From assembly GCA_003260075.1 (NCBI GenBank), contig QLIY01000156.1, forward strand, positions 78,757 through 142,756: DNA of 64,000 nt, in the 5' to 3' direction. This DNA is from Phallusia mammillata. Taxonomy: Eukaryota; Chordata; Ascidiacea; Phlebobranchia; Ascidiidae. The position numbers and the translations under genes are program-made. Shown piece after piece: positions 1 to 12,310 of the stretch; the stretch's first letter is position 1, and every line of letters begins with the position of its first letter. Below the pieces are notes generated by a model. That model was not told the origin of the DNA. It saw nothing but the letters and a program-made list of their open reading frames with translations, and did not search any database.

Positions 1-420
1 TCCCGTCTTTTAGTCATGTCTAACAACGCTTTTCCGTAGTTCCGTCTAGCGTTATAAGAACTATAAGTGAACTTTCACCCAGTCCCGTCTTTTAGTGTCA
101 TATCGAACAAACGCTTTTCCGTAGTCCCATCTAACGTTATAAGAACTGCGTGTGAACTTTCACCCAGTCCCGTCTTGTAGTCATGTCTAACAAATGCTTT
201 TCCGTAGTCCCGTCTAACGCTATAAGAACTGTGTGTGAACTTTCACCTAGTCCCGTCTTTTAATCATGTTGAATATGCGCTTTCCCGTAGTCCCGCCTCT
301 CCCGTCTTTTAGTTTGGCACTTTTCCCGTCTGTCCCGTAACCCCGTCTCTCCCGTCTTTTAGACCTCGATTTCCGTATTCCCGTCGTCCCGTATTCCCGT
401 CTTTTAGACATGCCCATAAG
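1..420. repeat. Tandem repeat array, ~83-bp unit, at the left edge
   Basis: A unit beginning tcccgtcttttagtcatgtc recurs near 1, 84, 167 and 250, each ending in a block like gaactttcacccag, so the period is about 83 bp with a few mismatches. From about 288 to 405 the repeat decays into shorter iterations of tcccgtcttttag. It continues off the left edge, so the array size is unknown. No gene is seen in it; the antisense frame at 247-429 is arginine-rich only because of the repeat composition. Confidence 0.85.
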
Positions 421-984
421 ATAACTCAATAGCGCCGATGGTGAATAACTAATGTTATGATTTGATACCGTTAGGTGGCGACATGCTGTAGTATTCCTGA
501 CCTAATCCTTTTTTAATCGCCAGCTGGTACAGGATTGCAGACTGCAGCTCAGGTTCGTAGTAAGCGGTTGTGTTCAAGTGGATAGCGGGATACGTAAAGA
601 TTTGGCCTCCGAGTCTTCTAGCGCCCTTTAAGTGCTGTGAAATGTGTTTCGTTAAACATGTTTTTCGTTGCGCCGCAATTATTGGTGGGGCTGCTAAATT
701 ATATTAGAAGACGCCTGGAAGAAAGTAGTGGAAGATCTTTGCAATGGACCGTGAGTGCTACAATGAAACTGTTTCTGTAAACTTTACGTAGACATGGTAT
801 TTATACGAAATGTATGCAAAAAACGCAACCCGCCTTAACGTTTAAATCGCAGTTTTTTAACGTTGTTTGTATTGTAAATTATAGGTACCGGTGCAATAAA
901 AACGCGTTTACACAGCGGTATTGATAAAACAATATTTAAGCAATTGCGGGAGGACGTTTATTTGCCACATTAACTGAAAGTTAC
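421..984. other. Unassigned upstream stretch, probable 5' region of the PDE2A-like gene
   Basis: No convincing complete coding exon. A possible exon ends at about 746 at a good donor (gtgagtgc), and one frame through it can be joined to the exon starting at about 995, but it has no in-frame ATG. The first coding exon and promoter of the phosphodiesterase should lie here or further left; neither can be fixed by eye. Confidence 0.4.
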
Positions 985-3900
985 TCTTTTCCAGGAGAGC
1001 AGTATTGAACTCTGTCAATGCACAACTTTGTCACAACTATCAGAAATATGCCGAAACTATTTTTCACAATGCTTTTGCGCTGTAAGTATACTTACATATT
1101 GATTTGGGGATGTGTATAGTATTTCTTTGTTGTTTCAGAATGCTATTCACTGCTTTGAGTTTAATTGGAAAAATCCTCAGCGTTTCACTGATCGTTCAAA
1201 TAGAAATGAAGTGCATTCAGATGTTTTGGGGTATTTTCTCTTGTCAAAAAATGTCAAACTCATTTCTTAAAAATACATTTTTGTAGATCCTGGGTTAACA
1301 AACCGCTTTGGAAAAAAGTAACTGTGTCTGAGGATGATGAGTTATCGATTTGCATTGGTGGCCAACAAGATGGTTTGAAAAAAATAATTTAATTGTTTTC
1401 ATACAATTATTGTAATATAATTTTTTTTATTTACAGTAACTTTCATAACTGTCAATGGACTGGGACCGTTTTGTAACTCTGCACTTCTGTTTGTTGTAAG
1501 TTTGATTTTTTTCTATGTATCATTTACATTTTATTAGTGGCACTTTTAATCATAAACTAGAAGTATAACTGTTTCCAATCTTGTGTAATATTCATTTGGC
1601 ACAGTTTAGTCACATTGTTTTTATGCAGGTTTGTCAAGCTGGATGTGAACCAAACTCTTCAGCACTAACAGTGTTTCTTCAACATGTAAGTAGATAACAC
1701 ATATTTTTTGAATGATTTGCCTAAATTTAAAGAATTGTTGTACTTTGTTTTAGGCCTCGGCATGCTATACTCGAATTCTTCAACAATCACCAGATGCCTC
1801 TCAAAATAACCAGACTGCAGTTATGCTTTCGGGTAAGTTGATTTTGTTTGGTGTAATTAAAGCAAATGAATTTTTTCATGTTGTGCAGATGATTTGATCA
1901 ATGCTACTGATGCCAATGACATGCAAATTATGCTCAACACTCATGTAAGTCACTATTGCACTTATTACCTCTTGTTAAGCGTAATGGATTCTGTTTAGGC
2001 AATAGATTTTCTGATTTAAATTAGTTGAACAGCAAATCAATACATGCTTGCTTTCCACCATTTTGAAATACTGAGAAAATTATCACAATACTTCTTCATA
2101 AGATGCAAAACGAATACTATTTTTCAGTAATTTCAAGCACAGTCACAAACACAATTCCTGATTTGTTGACCACATGTAAATAAGGAGTGCAAACACCCTC
2201 TTCAATTGCTTTGTTATTACCATCCCAGTCATTCTACTGTGGAAGATTGAGCATGGTGGTTAAATAAAATCACCCATACAAATATTTACCAAAATTAAAA
2301 TGTGTATGGAAACTATTGATGGTTCTGGCGCCAACATTCAAATCAAAGAAATCAAGATCTGTTTATTTTGTAGCTCCGTGATCAAACATCATCTGAAGAC
2401 TGTTGTATTTTGCTGGTCTCTCAAGAAATGAACCAGATAATGTGTCAAGTAGTTGGAAAGCACATATTGGATTTTGAAATGTGCTACCCAGTAGGTTTGG
2501 TTAATATATTGCATAACATTTTTGTCAATGTACCAAATTAAAATATGTTGTTACTTAGTGTACTTACAAAATGATCATTTTTCATCTGTAAAAACTTTTT
2601 CTGTTTTTAGGTGAATAATGGTTTGTTTGGAAAAATTTGTGAGAAAGGCCAGTGGATCATACCATCAGAGGTACACTATCCTTGTTGTTTGCCCAAAAAA
2701 TAAATTTTATTTAAGTTTTTTTTTTTGCAGAAAGAAATGTCTGACTTAGAAGCATTATTTAGCACCCCAGTCCAATCTGCTCTTTGTATCCCTGTTAGAG
2801 ACAAAATGTCAGGCAAAACCATTGGCATTGTGTGTTTATGCAACAAAACTGGCTCCCAGGGGTAAGTCCAAAAGGACATAGAAATTTATTCAATTTGATT
2901 ATAAAACACACTGTGCATTCAGATACACTGCCACTGATGTTGTGGCTGTAGACGCTGTCATGTCGAGGTCATGGACTGTTCTTTCCTCATCTCTGACACT
3001 TCAGAAAGAAAAGAAGGCCCGCAGTGAATGTGAAGCCATGTTGTTAATTGCCCGCAAGCTTTTCAGCAGACTTGGTGGGTTGTAACTCATAAATCTTGCA
3101 TAGCACCCATCATGTAAATACTCTTGACAAATGGCAACTGCTTTTCTGTTTCCCGTTTTGAATCTGTTTATGAACCACAAACTTGTTAGGTTTTTTTTAT
3201 TAGTTTTGTTTGATCCCAATGGCCTAGCTGGTTGCATGAAGCGCCCCAATGTATGATAGCCTGATATTTGGTTTGTGCCACAAACAAAATGTGAAAACTC
3301 TAATACCTAATATTAAAACAATTCCTGAAGTAGTAAACTAAATACACTTGACGACCATGAGTTTCTGGCTGCAAAGTAACAATAGGGAATGGAGCGCTAT
3401 CGTTTTGATTGTATTGTTTTTTGTTAGTTGGAGGTGAAATGGTAACATGGAAATTGTTTTTTAATTTAAAGAAAAAATGAAAAAAATGTTGATTATGTGA
3501 TTTTAGATGATGTAAGCATGTTACTTGGTGAAATTATCCAAGAAGCGAGATGTTTGACAAATGCTGAACGCTGCTCAGTGTTCCTTGTCGACAATGAAGC
3601 TCAGGAGCTTGTCGCTAAAGTTTTTGATGGAATTGTAACAATGGATGAGGTAAGTAAAAACAGTGTGATTGCAGTTGTGTTTTCATGGCAATTAAACCAT
3701 AATCAGGCAATATATTTGTGCTGTGTTTTGTATTTTTGACTTTGCAATCAATTTATCATCGTTTAAAATTCTTATATTCAGTCACTGGACCCAAAGCAGT
3801 ATGATTTTGAGGTATATGTCCAGCTTGCCTGAATTAAGTTTGCCTGCAATTTTGTTTTCAGTTAATTTTGCATGGTGTCCCTGGGAAATAACTTTTTGTT

Positions 3901-5736
3901 ACTAGTTCAATAAGCAGGCTTACTAATGTTACTTTATTTGCCTAATTAAAATAATGCTGCATGAACATGTTTTTGGTAATTAAAAATGTGTTTGTTTTTT
4001 GTTTAGTTTTTATTTCTGCAGGTTATATGTTATTAGTTTTTGTCATAGACTTGTAATAGGTGATCATTTGTTATTATGTTATCATGTTTAGTAGCCTTAA
4101 AGTTAGCGTGTCCTTGTCTGAAGTGCTATGTTAAAAAATTAGTTGCCTGTCATGTTTGGTTAGCTTGTCTGTGACAGATAATGTCAAATTAGGCTGAAGT
4201 TCATTTTACTATTCGTGTGTATTTGAGGTGGGTGATACTGATAAGATTAGTTACCATTAATTTCCTACAACAAAGCCCTGCTAAGGCTTGTTGTAAATAA
4301 TTAATGACAATCAAACTTTCCTAATGCCCTTTGGTGTCTTGGAAGTCAGAACCTCTCTTTCTGCTTGTTTCAAATTAATGCTGTTATTAATTTTTAAAGA
4401 GGTGATACAGCTTTGCTGCATGTAATGGTGGCCTAAACACAACATTTAATGGTAAATTTTACTTATTTTTTGTTTAACCTGGTTTTCAGAATATGAATGA
4501 AGTTAGAATTCCATTGGAGCAGGGAATAGCTGGCCAGGTTGCAGTAACTGGTATACATTATTTGTTTATTGTTTTTTTTTAACGCTACTGCTTAATACAC
4601 ATTGGAGCAAATTTCTGTGTTTAGGAAAAACATTAAATATCAGTGATGCATATGCCCACCCACTCTTCTACAGAGGAATTGACAATGCAACAGGATTTCG
4701 GACAAGGTAGAGGAAAATAGCCATTGCTTTTAGATTTATAAACAAAATAACCTTTTTTTCTTTCAGAAACATCCTGTGTTTTCCAATTAAAGACCACAAT
4801 GGAGGTAAATCATTAAATTGTTGCAAACAAAATACAATATGCAAATCATGTGGTCACAGTGAAAACTTTGTTGTTTGACCGTAATGGCACTAAACATATT
4901 GAACTTGCTTGTCAAACCTTTTTTGTCAGAAACTGTTACTGGTTGTTTATCACCTATGTTTTTTAGTTGTGGTGGGTGTTTCTCAACTGTGCAACAAAAT
5001 CAAAGGTTTGTGTAAATTTTTTCAAAAAAATTTTCATCCACGTTTTTCGCATATCTTTTAAATTCTGTTTTACTAAAGGAAGCTGCTTTACTTCATATGA
5101 TGAAGAGCTAGCAGAGAAGTTCGCCGTTTTCTCAGGAATTTCAATAAGTCACGTAAGTCTAAACCCAGCTAACAATTTAGATCAGGGTAAACCCTTCAAT
5201 CATGTCCCCTATTTCCCTTTCAACAGTCGCTGTTATACAAAGAAGTAGAGGAATCTCACTGTCGAAGCCGTCTCGCAAATGAATTAATGACATATCATAT
5301 GAAGGTTTGAATACAGTTTGTAGTAGTTGTTATCCAACAAATGTGCCACGGATGTCTGCACGCAGCCAAGATATGCCCCCAAATGCCATCTTTGCTCTTA
5401 CCAATGTATATTTAGAAAATACAATAATCAAATGTATTTCGCTTTATATCGAGTACCAACTGCCGTGGCGCACAGTCGACCATATTGCCGGTTTATTCGA
5501 ACAGTAGCTTTTTTATTGGGGCACTGTTTAGTGCGTTTCTATTGTGGCACAGTCAAAGACCTGCTATTTTTGTCCAAGTACCTTCTAAAGGGCGGATTAT
5601 TTTTGGCAGGTCGACAAAGAAGATGTGAAGAAAAGCATTCCGCGTTCTTCACTGACAATGGCGAATTTTCATCCCGATTTCGACAAGTTTGTTTATCCAC
5701 CTCGTCTGTTAGAAAACAACTTAAAAATCAAAGTAA
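985..5736 (+). CDS. PDE2A: PDE2A-like gene, regulatory half: GAF-A and GAF-B exons
   Basis: Exons at about 995-1082, 1139-1230, 1285-1372, 1437-1496 and 1629-1685 onward encode a poorly conserved GAF-A. The exon at 2731-2862 reads through [20 protein letters not shown], typical of a GAF core. GAF-B is strongly conserved: [20 protein letters not shown] (exon from 3506), [16 protein letters not shown] (about 4490-4550), [20 protein letters not shown] (about 4625-4706) and the split NKFDE motif [14 protein letters not shown] (about 5000-5110). This motif marks cGMP-binding GAF domains. GAF-A lacks a clear NKFDE motif, as expected for the dimerisation GAF. The next exons give YHMK and a linker ending LKIK just before a donor at about 5736, leading into the catalytic domain. 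Confidence 0.88.
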
Positions 5737-6366
5737 GACAAAAAATATCTCCTTGACAATCGAATAACAGAAAAATGTAAACACAAAAAAAATTCACCTT
5801 AGAGAACAATCGACCACTTTTTCATTTTTTTTTCGTTTTATAATACAAGTACAAAGATAATATTGTTTTGAGGCTTAATTCTGTGCGTGGACGTTCGTTA
5901 TCCAAGTGTCCGCAAGTCCCATTGTAAACGCTATGGTATTTATGGTTATACAACTCTAATAGTAATCATAATTAAAGGTCAGTCACAGTCTATTGCAGCC
6001 ATATACAGCTCCAAGTGAAACGACCAACATGGTGTAAAGAAGGGTTATAAGCTAAATGCGTTGTTAACCTTCAGGCGCATCGTAACCTCATATGCGCTGT
6101 GCTCTGTAATTAGACGCCGGATAAAAAGGTTAAATGATGTCTATAGGGTAATGCTTCCAGATTTACCGGCTACAGAACAACAAATGTATGTGACTGAACC
6201 TTTAATCAGGTCATGTAAGTGCTAAGGGGTATGAGAACTATAACCTTCAGTCGCGTTGCAACCTTATATACGTGTAGCTCTATAATTAGTTTACCGGCAA
6301 TAGTTTACTACTATAGCTTGTGGATTTGCGCTTTTGGAAAGAATAGCGTGATTTTAGAACAATTAA

Positions 6367-6417
<51 letters not shown>

Positions 6418-9400
6418 TGAGTTTATATATAACGTATCGTAAATTGATTCTGGAAATCCTTCCATGTTCTACCATTCTTGACAACGTTTTCCACGTTTCA
6501 TTTCATATCACAAATTGGGAAATGTTTATTTCTAGGTTAAAATCAGTTTAACATTTTACAATCAATTTTACAATTTTAATCCCTTTTATTACGCCGAAGA
6601 TGCTTTTTTTGCGAAGTATTTTGTTTTTTATAGGATTGTCAACCCATTTTAACCTAGATGTAAACATTTCCCAATTTGTGATTAACACGAAACAAATAGA
6701 ATAAAATTTATGGCGCTGACTGATTCAGTATTGTCATTACGCATATAATATGGTGGTATTGGTTACGCGTTAACATAGCAGGAAAAACTTTTTATCAACG
6801 GTTGGAAAAATATTTAAAACTTCGCGCGCTCCCCGATCGAACATTGGCGCAGAACGTAAAACTTTTTCTGGCCCTCCGGCAATCTGAAACCCATTTGTCT
6901 TTCGCCCCATCACTGCGACTTGACGGACGAGACACGACTGTCCCATTCCATTCAACCTCAATTCCAGCAAGTTCGATTTTTCCGACTCGCGTCACACATG
7001 CCAATTAGCAAACGTAATGGCATTGTCCATTTTGCGCTTCGTCGCGCATTAACTTGACGTTGCTCCACAGGCGTGTATATGGATGTACGAGGATCTCGGT
7101 CTCATCAGTAAGTTCCATATACCGATGCGCACACTTGTCCATTTCATGCTGATGGTCCGCAAAGGCTACCGCGACCCTCCCTACCACAACTTCGACCACG
7201 CGTTCTCCGTTATGCACCACGCCTATCTCATCGCCAAAAACCTTCAGCTTAACTCCAAATTGAGGTAAGCTGATGTAATGTTAGTGTGTATTGGGCTGAC
7301 ACAGCTTATAGGCAAGATCACTTCATTTAGACGTCAGTGTATTTAATAATGTTCGGATATTTAACCGTTTTGTCTGTGACCAAAGACGGCAGATACAACG
7401 AAGCTTTGAAGAAAATGTCATGGGAATTTCGTGAAAGACTGAACGTTATTTGGCCTTCTTGGTTTTTGTGTACTTAATCCAAATTGTTGTCGCAGTACCT
7501 TTGTAACTTGTGCCTATTCGAGTAGCAATCTTGCAGTTTGTTCAGTCAAAGTCAAGTGTTTTTCATCGTCAAGTGATTCAAATGAGTTGCAACAAGCTCT
7601 AACTGTGCGCAAAATCACCTCTGTGCAAACAAGAGCTTGCTGCTTGATTGGTGGAGTTAACCTACATTTAAATCAGTCGTAGAAGTGTTTGTTGATGTGT
7701 CAAATACGTTAACCCTGATCTGTTGTAAATGCTGTAACTATAGTGATAAGCACAACATCATATTAAACACTGGATGGTGCGCAAAGTTAGCTTCCGCCAA
7801 TAGAAAATTAATGTCACAACTTTTACCAGTACGTCCTTTAACATGAAGTGCACACCAAGCCTAACGTGATATATTTGAAAACGTCTATCTCGCAACATGC
7901 GGCGTAATTCACAGGGTTGCCTATCGGTAAACAACCGTTAATGTATTCGTTTATTTTGTCGTCAGCGACCTGGAAGTAATCGCATTGTTGACGGCGAGCA
8001 TTTGCCACGACCTCGATCATCGTGGAACGAACAACGCCTTTCAAGTCAATTCGGTAAGTAAAGCATTTGCTGGATTACCACGTCCAAAGTGGGATTTTCA
8101 ACCATGTTTCCTTTGTGTTCAATCGTGCAACCACGTTTTACGGGAAATGTTTAAGTTTCGATTACGCTTTTTTTCTTTTTTTTAAATCTTCACATAGAGG
8201 TTTGGGGCGTTAAAATAAGTTTTTTACATGTTTTTCACGCTCTAAATCAGATGTTCTTAACCTGGGGTACACGTGCGAGGATGCTGAATCATTAAGGTTG
8301 GTTAGGTATATTCTATTTAAGCATTTACAGAAGGGGGAGCTCAAATTGGTTAGTGATTTGAAAGGGGGTGCGAAAATTGGTTAGTGATTTGAAAGGGGGA
8401 GCGAAAATTGGTTAGTGATTTGAAAGGGGGTGCAAAAATTGGTTGGTGATTTGAAAGGGGTGCAGCAAGGAAAAAAGGTTAAGAACCACTGCTCTAAATA
8501 CAGATAGGTACACAAAACTGGTTTGAATAAGGTCACAACAACAAACGTATGAAAATACATAGTTGTTGTAAAAAACAAATCTTTTTGTTGTTGTTAAGAG
8601 GCTTTTCTAGACAAAATTTTGCCCAGCGTTTCACTTGAAAAACCTCCAAATTAGCGGTTTCGATAACTAAACCTTGTGTCGTTCGTGTATTGTGCAACGC
8701 GTTGTCACATGATCTGTACTGGCTTGCTGGGCGCGAACTAAAGTGTGACGTAGCTAAATGCCAGCTGAAATATGACCGCACGAGCGTATTAAGTGCCAAA
8801 CCGTAATACCAGCCGAGGTTAAGGCAAGCTTCTGTAAGGAGCAGCTTATGTGAGCTGGGAAACAAACACAGTGTCTGGAAATTAACACGTAATGTTGTTT
8901 GTTTTGGGGCAATACGCGCTTGCAACGTATACATGGTACACATTACAACATAACTGTTGTTCGATGTGGTTAACTGACTGTATGACTAAACGTTAAATAA
9001 TTGCGCCAGATTTGCTACACGACCTTGTTGTTTACCCTTTTAAACCAATAAGCAGACCGAAACTGTATAGGCGCCGCTGGTGGATTTATCGCCTGACTTA
9101 ATAACACCATTTGTCTTTGTTTAACAGCACAGCGTACTCGCTAGTCTCTACAGCTCCGAAGGCTCAGTTTTAGAGGTAAGAAATCCACTATTCGTTTATT
9201 GTTCCTTATTGACCGATAGTGATTAGCAAAGACAGTCTGTTGCTGTGACGCAAAACGCCGGGTGTCATTCCTCTGTCGTGTGCGTCACACTGATTGCTCG
9301 TGATTGCCGAAACATCAATATGTTTGCTTAAGCCTATTACGACCTTTATCTGCAATATTGGATAACGTTGGGTTTATTCACAGCGCCACCATTTCGCCCA

Positions 9401-11036
9401 GGCCATGTGTATTCTCAACACGTCGGGATGCAACATATTCGAAAATATGAGCAGGAAGGTAGGTTCCTCTTGATCAATTGTTGTTTTCATACAAAGCGGA
9501 TGTTTGGTTGGATTGTCCGCCTTTCCCCTGGCTTGTTTATGCTGCGCTAAGTAGTAGTTTGCTGTGAATAGGAAAACGTTCAGCGCACGTCCTTGCGATA
9601 GCACATTGCACGCACATAGCTGAAATTGTTTAAAGCAAACGAAACGGAGATTTTAACTGTTTAAAGTAACTCCAGACGGTGCTTCTGTGATTACAAGCTC
9701 TTCATTGGACAAAAAACGTAATGTTTATCAAGTTTCTAGAAAAACACACCAATACTGTATAGTTAACGATAGGGAGAAACGTAAATTTATTCAACCATAT
9801 GTAGGACTGAGTACTGAATAGCCTTTAAAAAAAAACTTTTCTCCCATAATACAGGAATACGTGCGCACCTTGGACCTTGTGAAGCACATAATCCTGGCCA
9901 CAGATGTCGCAAGCCATCTACAGATTTTACCACAACTCGAAAAAATAGTTGAAGAAGGGATGGATTTGACCAACACCTGTCAGAGGGAATTGCTTCTCGC
10001 TTTGTGTATGACCGCTTGTGACCTCTCAGATCAAACCAAGCAGTGGGAAACGACGAAAAACACGGCGGTACTTGTGATGTGTTTTCGCTACTAGATTGAG
10101 TAACTGCTTCTGTGTTTGCCCTTGTTGTTCCTCGCTCCTTTGCAAGGCGATGTAGCGTGAAGCGTTCGGTCTGCCTGTTTACTACTTTCGGAGTGATTAA
10201 AAAACTGAATCTGTTCTACCTAGCAGACAACTTGACTACCGGCCTTGGCTGTTTTTAAAGCAATATTTATGACTCAGTTAAACGTTAAGAAACAGAAACA
10301 GATTGCGTAAAATCTGTAGAATATATATTTTACTCTCATCGCCATTTCCCAATTTTAAATCATTTCGTGTTGTTTTAGAAACTGATTTACAAAGAGTTCT
10401 TCTCACAAGGTGATATGGTAAGTTCGTTTGGCGTTTTGAATAAACTTGATTTGCTTATTAAGCATTTATCTAAAACCTACAAAGGTTGTGGTAACAATGT
10501 ATCCAAGCGTTCTTGCACTATACAGGTTTATATGATTTTTTTATTGGTTAAAATGTGACTATATATCGTTTAGCTACAGACACAAGGGCTGCCTTTCCTT
10601 TAGTTGCACCACTACTTATACTCATACACGTGTGTGTCGTGTTAGTCTTCAGACATTGATTTTTTTGTTTCTACAGGAAAAGCGCATGGGCAACAATCCT
10701 GAAATAATTCATGACCGTGAACGAGCATGCGTCCCACAACTGCAAATCAACTTCATGCTTCACATTGCACAGCCTGTTTACAGGTAAGCGATCCAGCAGC
10801 TGCCTGCTTGGCTGTGCCTTTGTAACTCTGACCCTCATTGTATTTTTGCTCCAATTCGCAGAATTCTTGCCGCGCTCTTTCCTGTTTACGGTGAGGTGTA
10901 TCAGCGCGTTCAACTCAACATCGGCAGGTGGCGCCGTGTGGAAAAGGAGTTCAAGTCACGTGGCCTGCCCAACACAGACTCGTTGGATTTCCTTACTGAC
11001 GAATTTGACCGAGATCTATTCGAAGATCTCGAGTAA
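985..11036 (+). CDS. PDE2A: PDE2A-type dual cAMP/cGMP phosphodiesterase (multi-exon gene, 5' end unresolved)
   Basis: Exon translations follow vertebrate PDE2A in order over almost the whole protein: GAF-A, GAF-B, linker helix, HD-type catalytic domain and C-terminus ending DLFEDLE before TAA at 11034-11036. The family hydrolyses cAMP and cGMP, and cGMP binding to GAF-B activates the enzyme (family knowledge). About 26 short exons use GT-AG introns, and phases agree wherever I joined them across the catalytic part. The long introns (5737-7070, 7265-7965, 8054-9127) hold a poly-C run, an inverted repeat and a hAT-like element. The first exon(s) are not resolved: two frames are possible for the exon at about 995-1082, and no start codon was fixed, so the N-terminal myristoylation or palmitoylation known in some vertebrate isoforms cannot be judged. 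PDE5/6/10/11 also carry GAF domains, but local identity is clearly with PDE2A. Confidence 0.93.
6370..6417 (+). repeat. Poly-C run, 48 bases
   Basis: Uninterrupted C run in a PDE2A intron. Unlike most poly-C runs in this window it has no obvious flanking direct duplication. It may be a sized assembly gap or a true homopolymer. Confidence 0.9.
6508..6681. repeat. Imperfect inverted repeat, ~36-bp arms, possible MITE
   Basis: The left arm (6508-6543) reads tcacaaattgggaaatg and continues to tctaggttaaaat. The right arm (6646-6681) is its near-perfect reverse complement, ending catttcccaatttgtga. The loop is about 100 bp. Flanks ata/tta could be a 3-bp or TA target duplication, but this is weak. 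It could be a small DNA-transposon derivative or only a hairpin. Confidence 0.6.
7071..11036 (+). CDS. PDE2A: PDE2A-like gene, catalytic half (nine exons)
   Basis: Exons 7071-7264, 7966-8053, 9128-9175, 9384-9458, 9855-10067, 10379-10417, 10677-10783 and 10862-11036 join in phase. Class I PDE signatures are visible: [11 protein letters not shown] (catalytic general-acid His and first metal-ligand His), [14 protein letters not shown] (metal-binding His/Asp), LMT-like ACDLSDQTK (metal-binding Asp), [16 protein letters not shown] and the purine-clamp glutamine in [15 protein letters not shown]. All key residues of an active enzyme are present. The C-terminus [13 protein letters not shown] matches the PDE2A ending. 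AATAAA at about 11757 and 11844 are candidate poly(A) signals. Confidence 0.95.
8248..8491. mobile_element. hAT-like MITE with internal 31-bp tandem repeats
   Basis: Terminal inverted repeats are CAGATGTTCTTAACCT on the left and, read on the other strand, CAGTGGTTCTTAACCT on the right. They are flanked by a perfect 8-bp direct repeat ctctaaat (8240-8247 and 8492-8499), the target-site length typical of hAT elements. Inside, from about 8331 to 8460, a unit of about 31 bp starting gaaagggggtgcgaaaattg is repeated about four times. There is no coding capacity. It sits in a PDE2A intron (8054-9127). Confidence 0.85.
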
Positions 11037-12310
11037 TTTCAAGTTTTTAAACCGGATAATTTTATGAACCGGTAATGCTGAAAGGCTGCAGAAAATAATT
11101 TAACGGAAAATTGTATACTTTTCTTTTTCAAAAATGGTCAGTACTGTAGTTTATGCAGGAAATTATAACAAGTGTGCAAAAATACACAAAGCAACTGTTT
11201 TGCGTACGTCACCTCTCTAACTGTGATACTCTTGTGGGCGGGCGATGCGACCCCTCGAGTTTTCAACATCCATTGTTATTTGTTTCTATCCACTACTTGT
11301 TGTGTGTACTGCGCGATTTTGTCGGTCACGAGTTCCTGGGCGCCACCTGGCGTCCACAATTGCACTCACTGTATGAAGACGTGTTTTCGAAATGAATGTA
11401 TTGCAATGACTCAACATATACTACTTATACCGTCGATAGAATTTGTTACCTAATGCGTTAGTTAGCTTTTCCTAACCTAGCTGTACGACATAGAAACGCA
11501 TAAAATGACTTCAAAACATTTTCGTCGCTCAATGCTGATGCTGCTTCACTTGTTTTTGCATCGTTGTTAGTCAGCAACGTCACTGTACCGTCGTCTACCT
11601 TCATTAAAAGCCATTTGACTTCACTCGTTATTCTGTTATTGTTTCAGGCATTTCGCTTATGTGTTCGTGCGTATCCTTATACTCATGGTGATGCCACTCC
11701 CTTACACGCATTCTTTCGGTTTCGTGGCGTAAAGGTTTTTTACTATTACTGAACATAATAAACATTAGTTGTAGCTACTTGTTGGGTTGGTAGCCAGAAA
11801 ACGTCAGTAGCGCGCTTTTCGAGTTGGGTTCGGAATACAGTTGCAATAAAACAGGCTTGATTCGGGCATCATATGTGCCGCATATTCTCCAATTCAGTAA
11901 ATCGGGCTTAAACTCCAATTTCTCTAGGCCTGGTGGTCTTCGTTCAGATTTCAACGTTTTCTTAAAATACCCTCAGCTATAGGTATTGGATATCGACCCT
12001 TTAGTTTTAGTACAAAGAATTTGGGAATTGAAACTTTTAGAAGCAAAAATTCGACTTAAACACCACAATCGCTTGTATAGGTTTCCTGTGTATTTTTTCG
12101 TTTGTTTTGCATGACGTGATTAACAGTAAAAGCAAGATCATATTTCGATGCCGATTGAATGAACTCCGGGATCCAATATGAGTTATGGCAAGTCTTTAAC
12201 AACCAAAACAATGTGAAAAATGAATGCATGAATCTGGCAACGAAGATAGAAACAAAAAGGAACCGGCAGCGGATGTAGTCAAGGGAAACTCCGTTGTGGA
12301 TATGCGACTG
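11037..12310. other. Convergent intergenic region between PDE2A-like and ZAR1-like genes
   Basis: The 3' UTR of the phosphodiesterase, with AATAAA near 11757 and 11844, lies at the left. The 3' side of the minus-strand ZAR1-like gene lies at the right. Short open frames (11153-11453, 11564-11752, 12196-12457) show no recognisable family. An additional last exon of the ZAR1-like gene could be hidden here, but I could not find one. Confidence 0.5.

Larger units (their letters stand above)
5785..7068 (+). other. Intron of the PDE2A-like gene with poly-C run and inverted repeat
   Basis: This 1.3-kb stretch separates the linker exon from the first catalytic exon. It holds a 48-base C run (6370-6417), an imperfect inverted repeat (6508-6681), and frames at 6770-7008 that have no family resemblance and read open on both strands. 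I see no exon in it. Confidence 0.6.

Noticed and set aside
6219-6551. 110-aa plus-strand frame with poly-proline
   Set aside because: C48 run in a PDE2A intron; no similarity outside the run.
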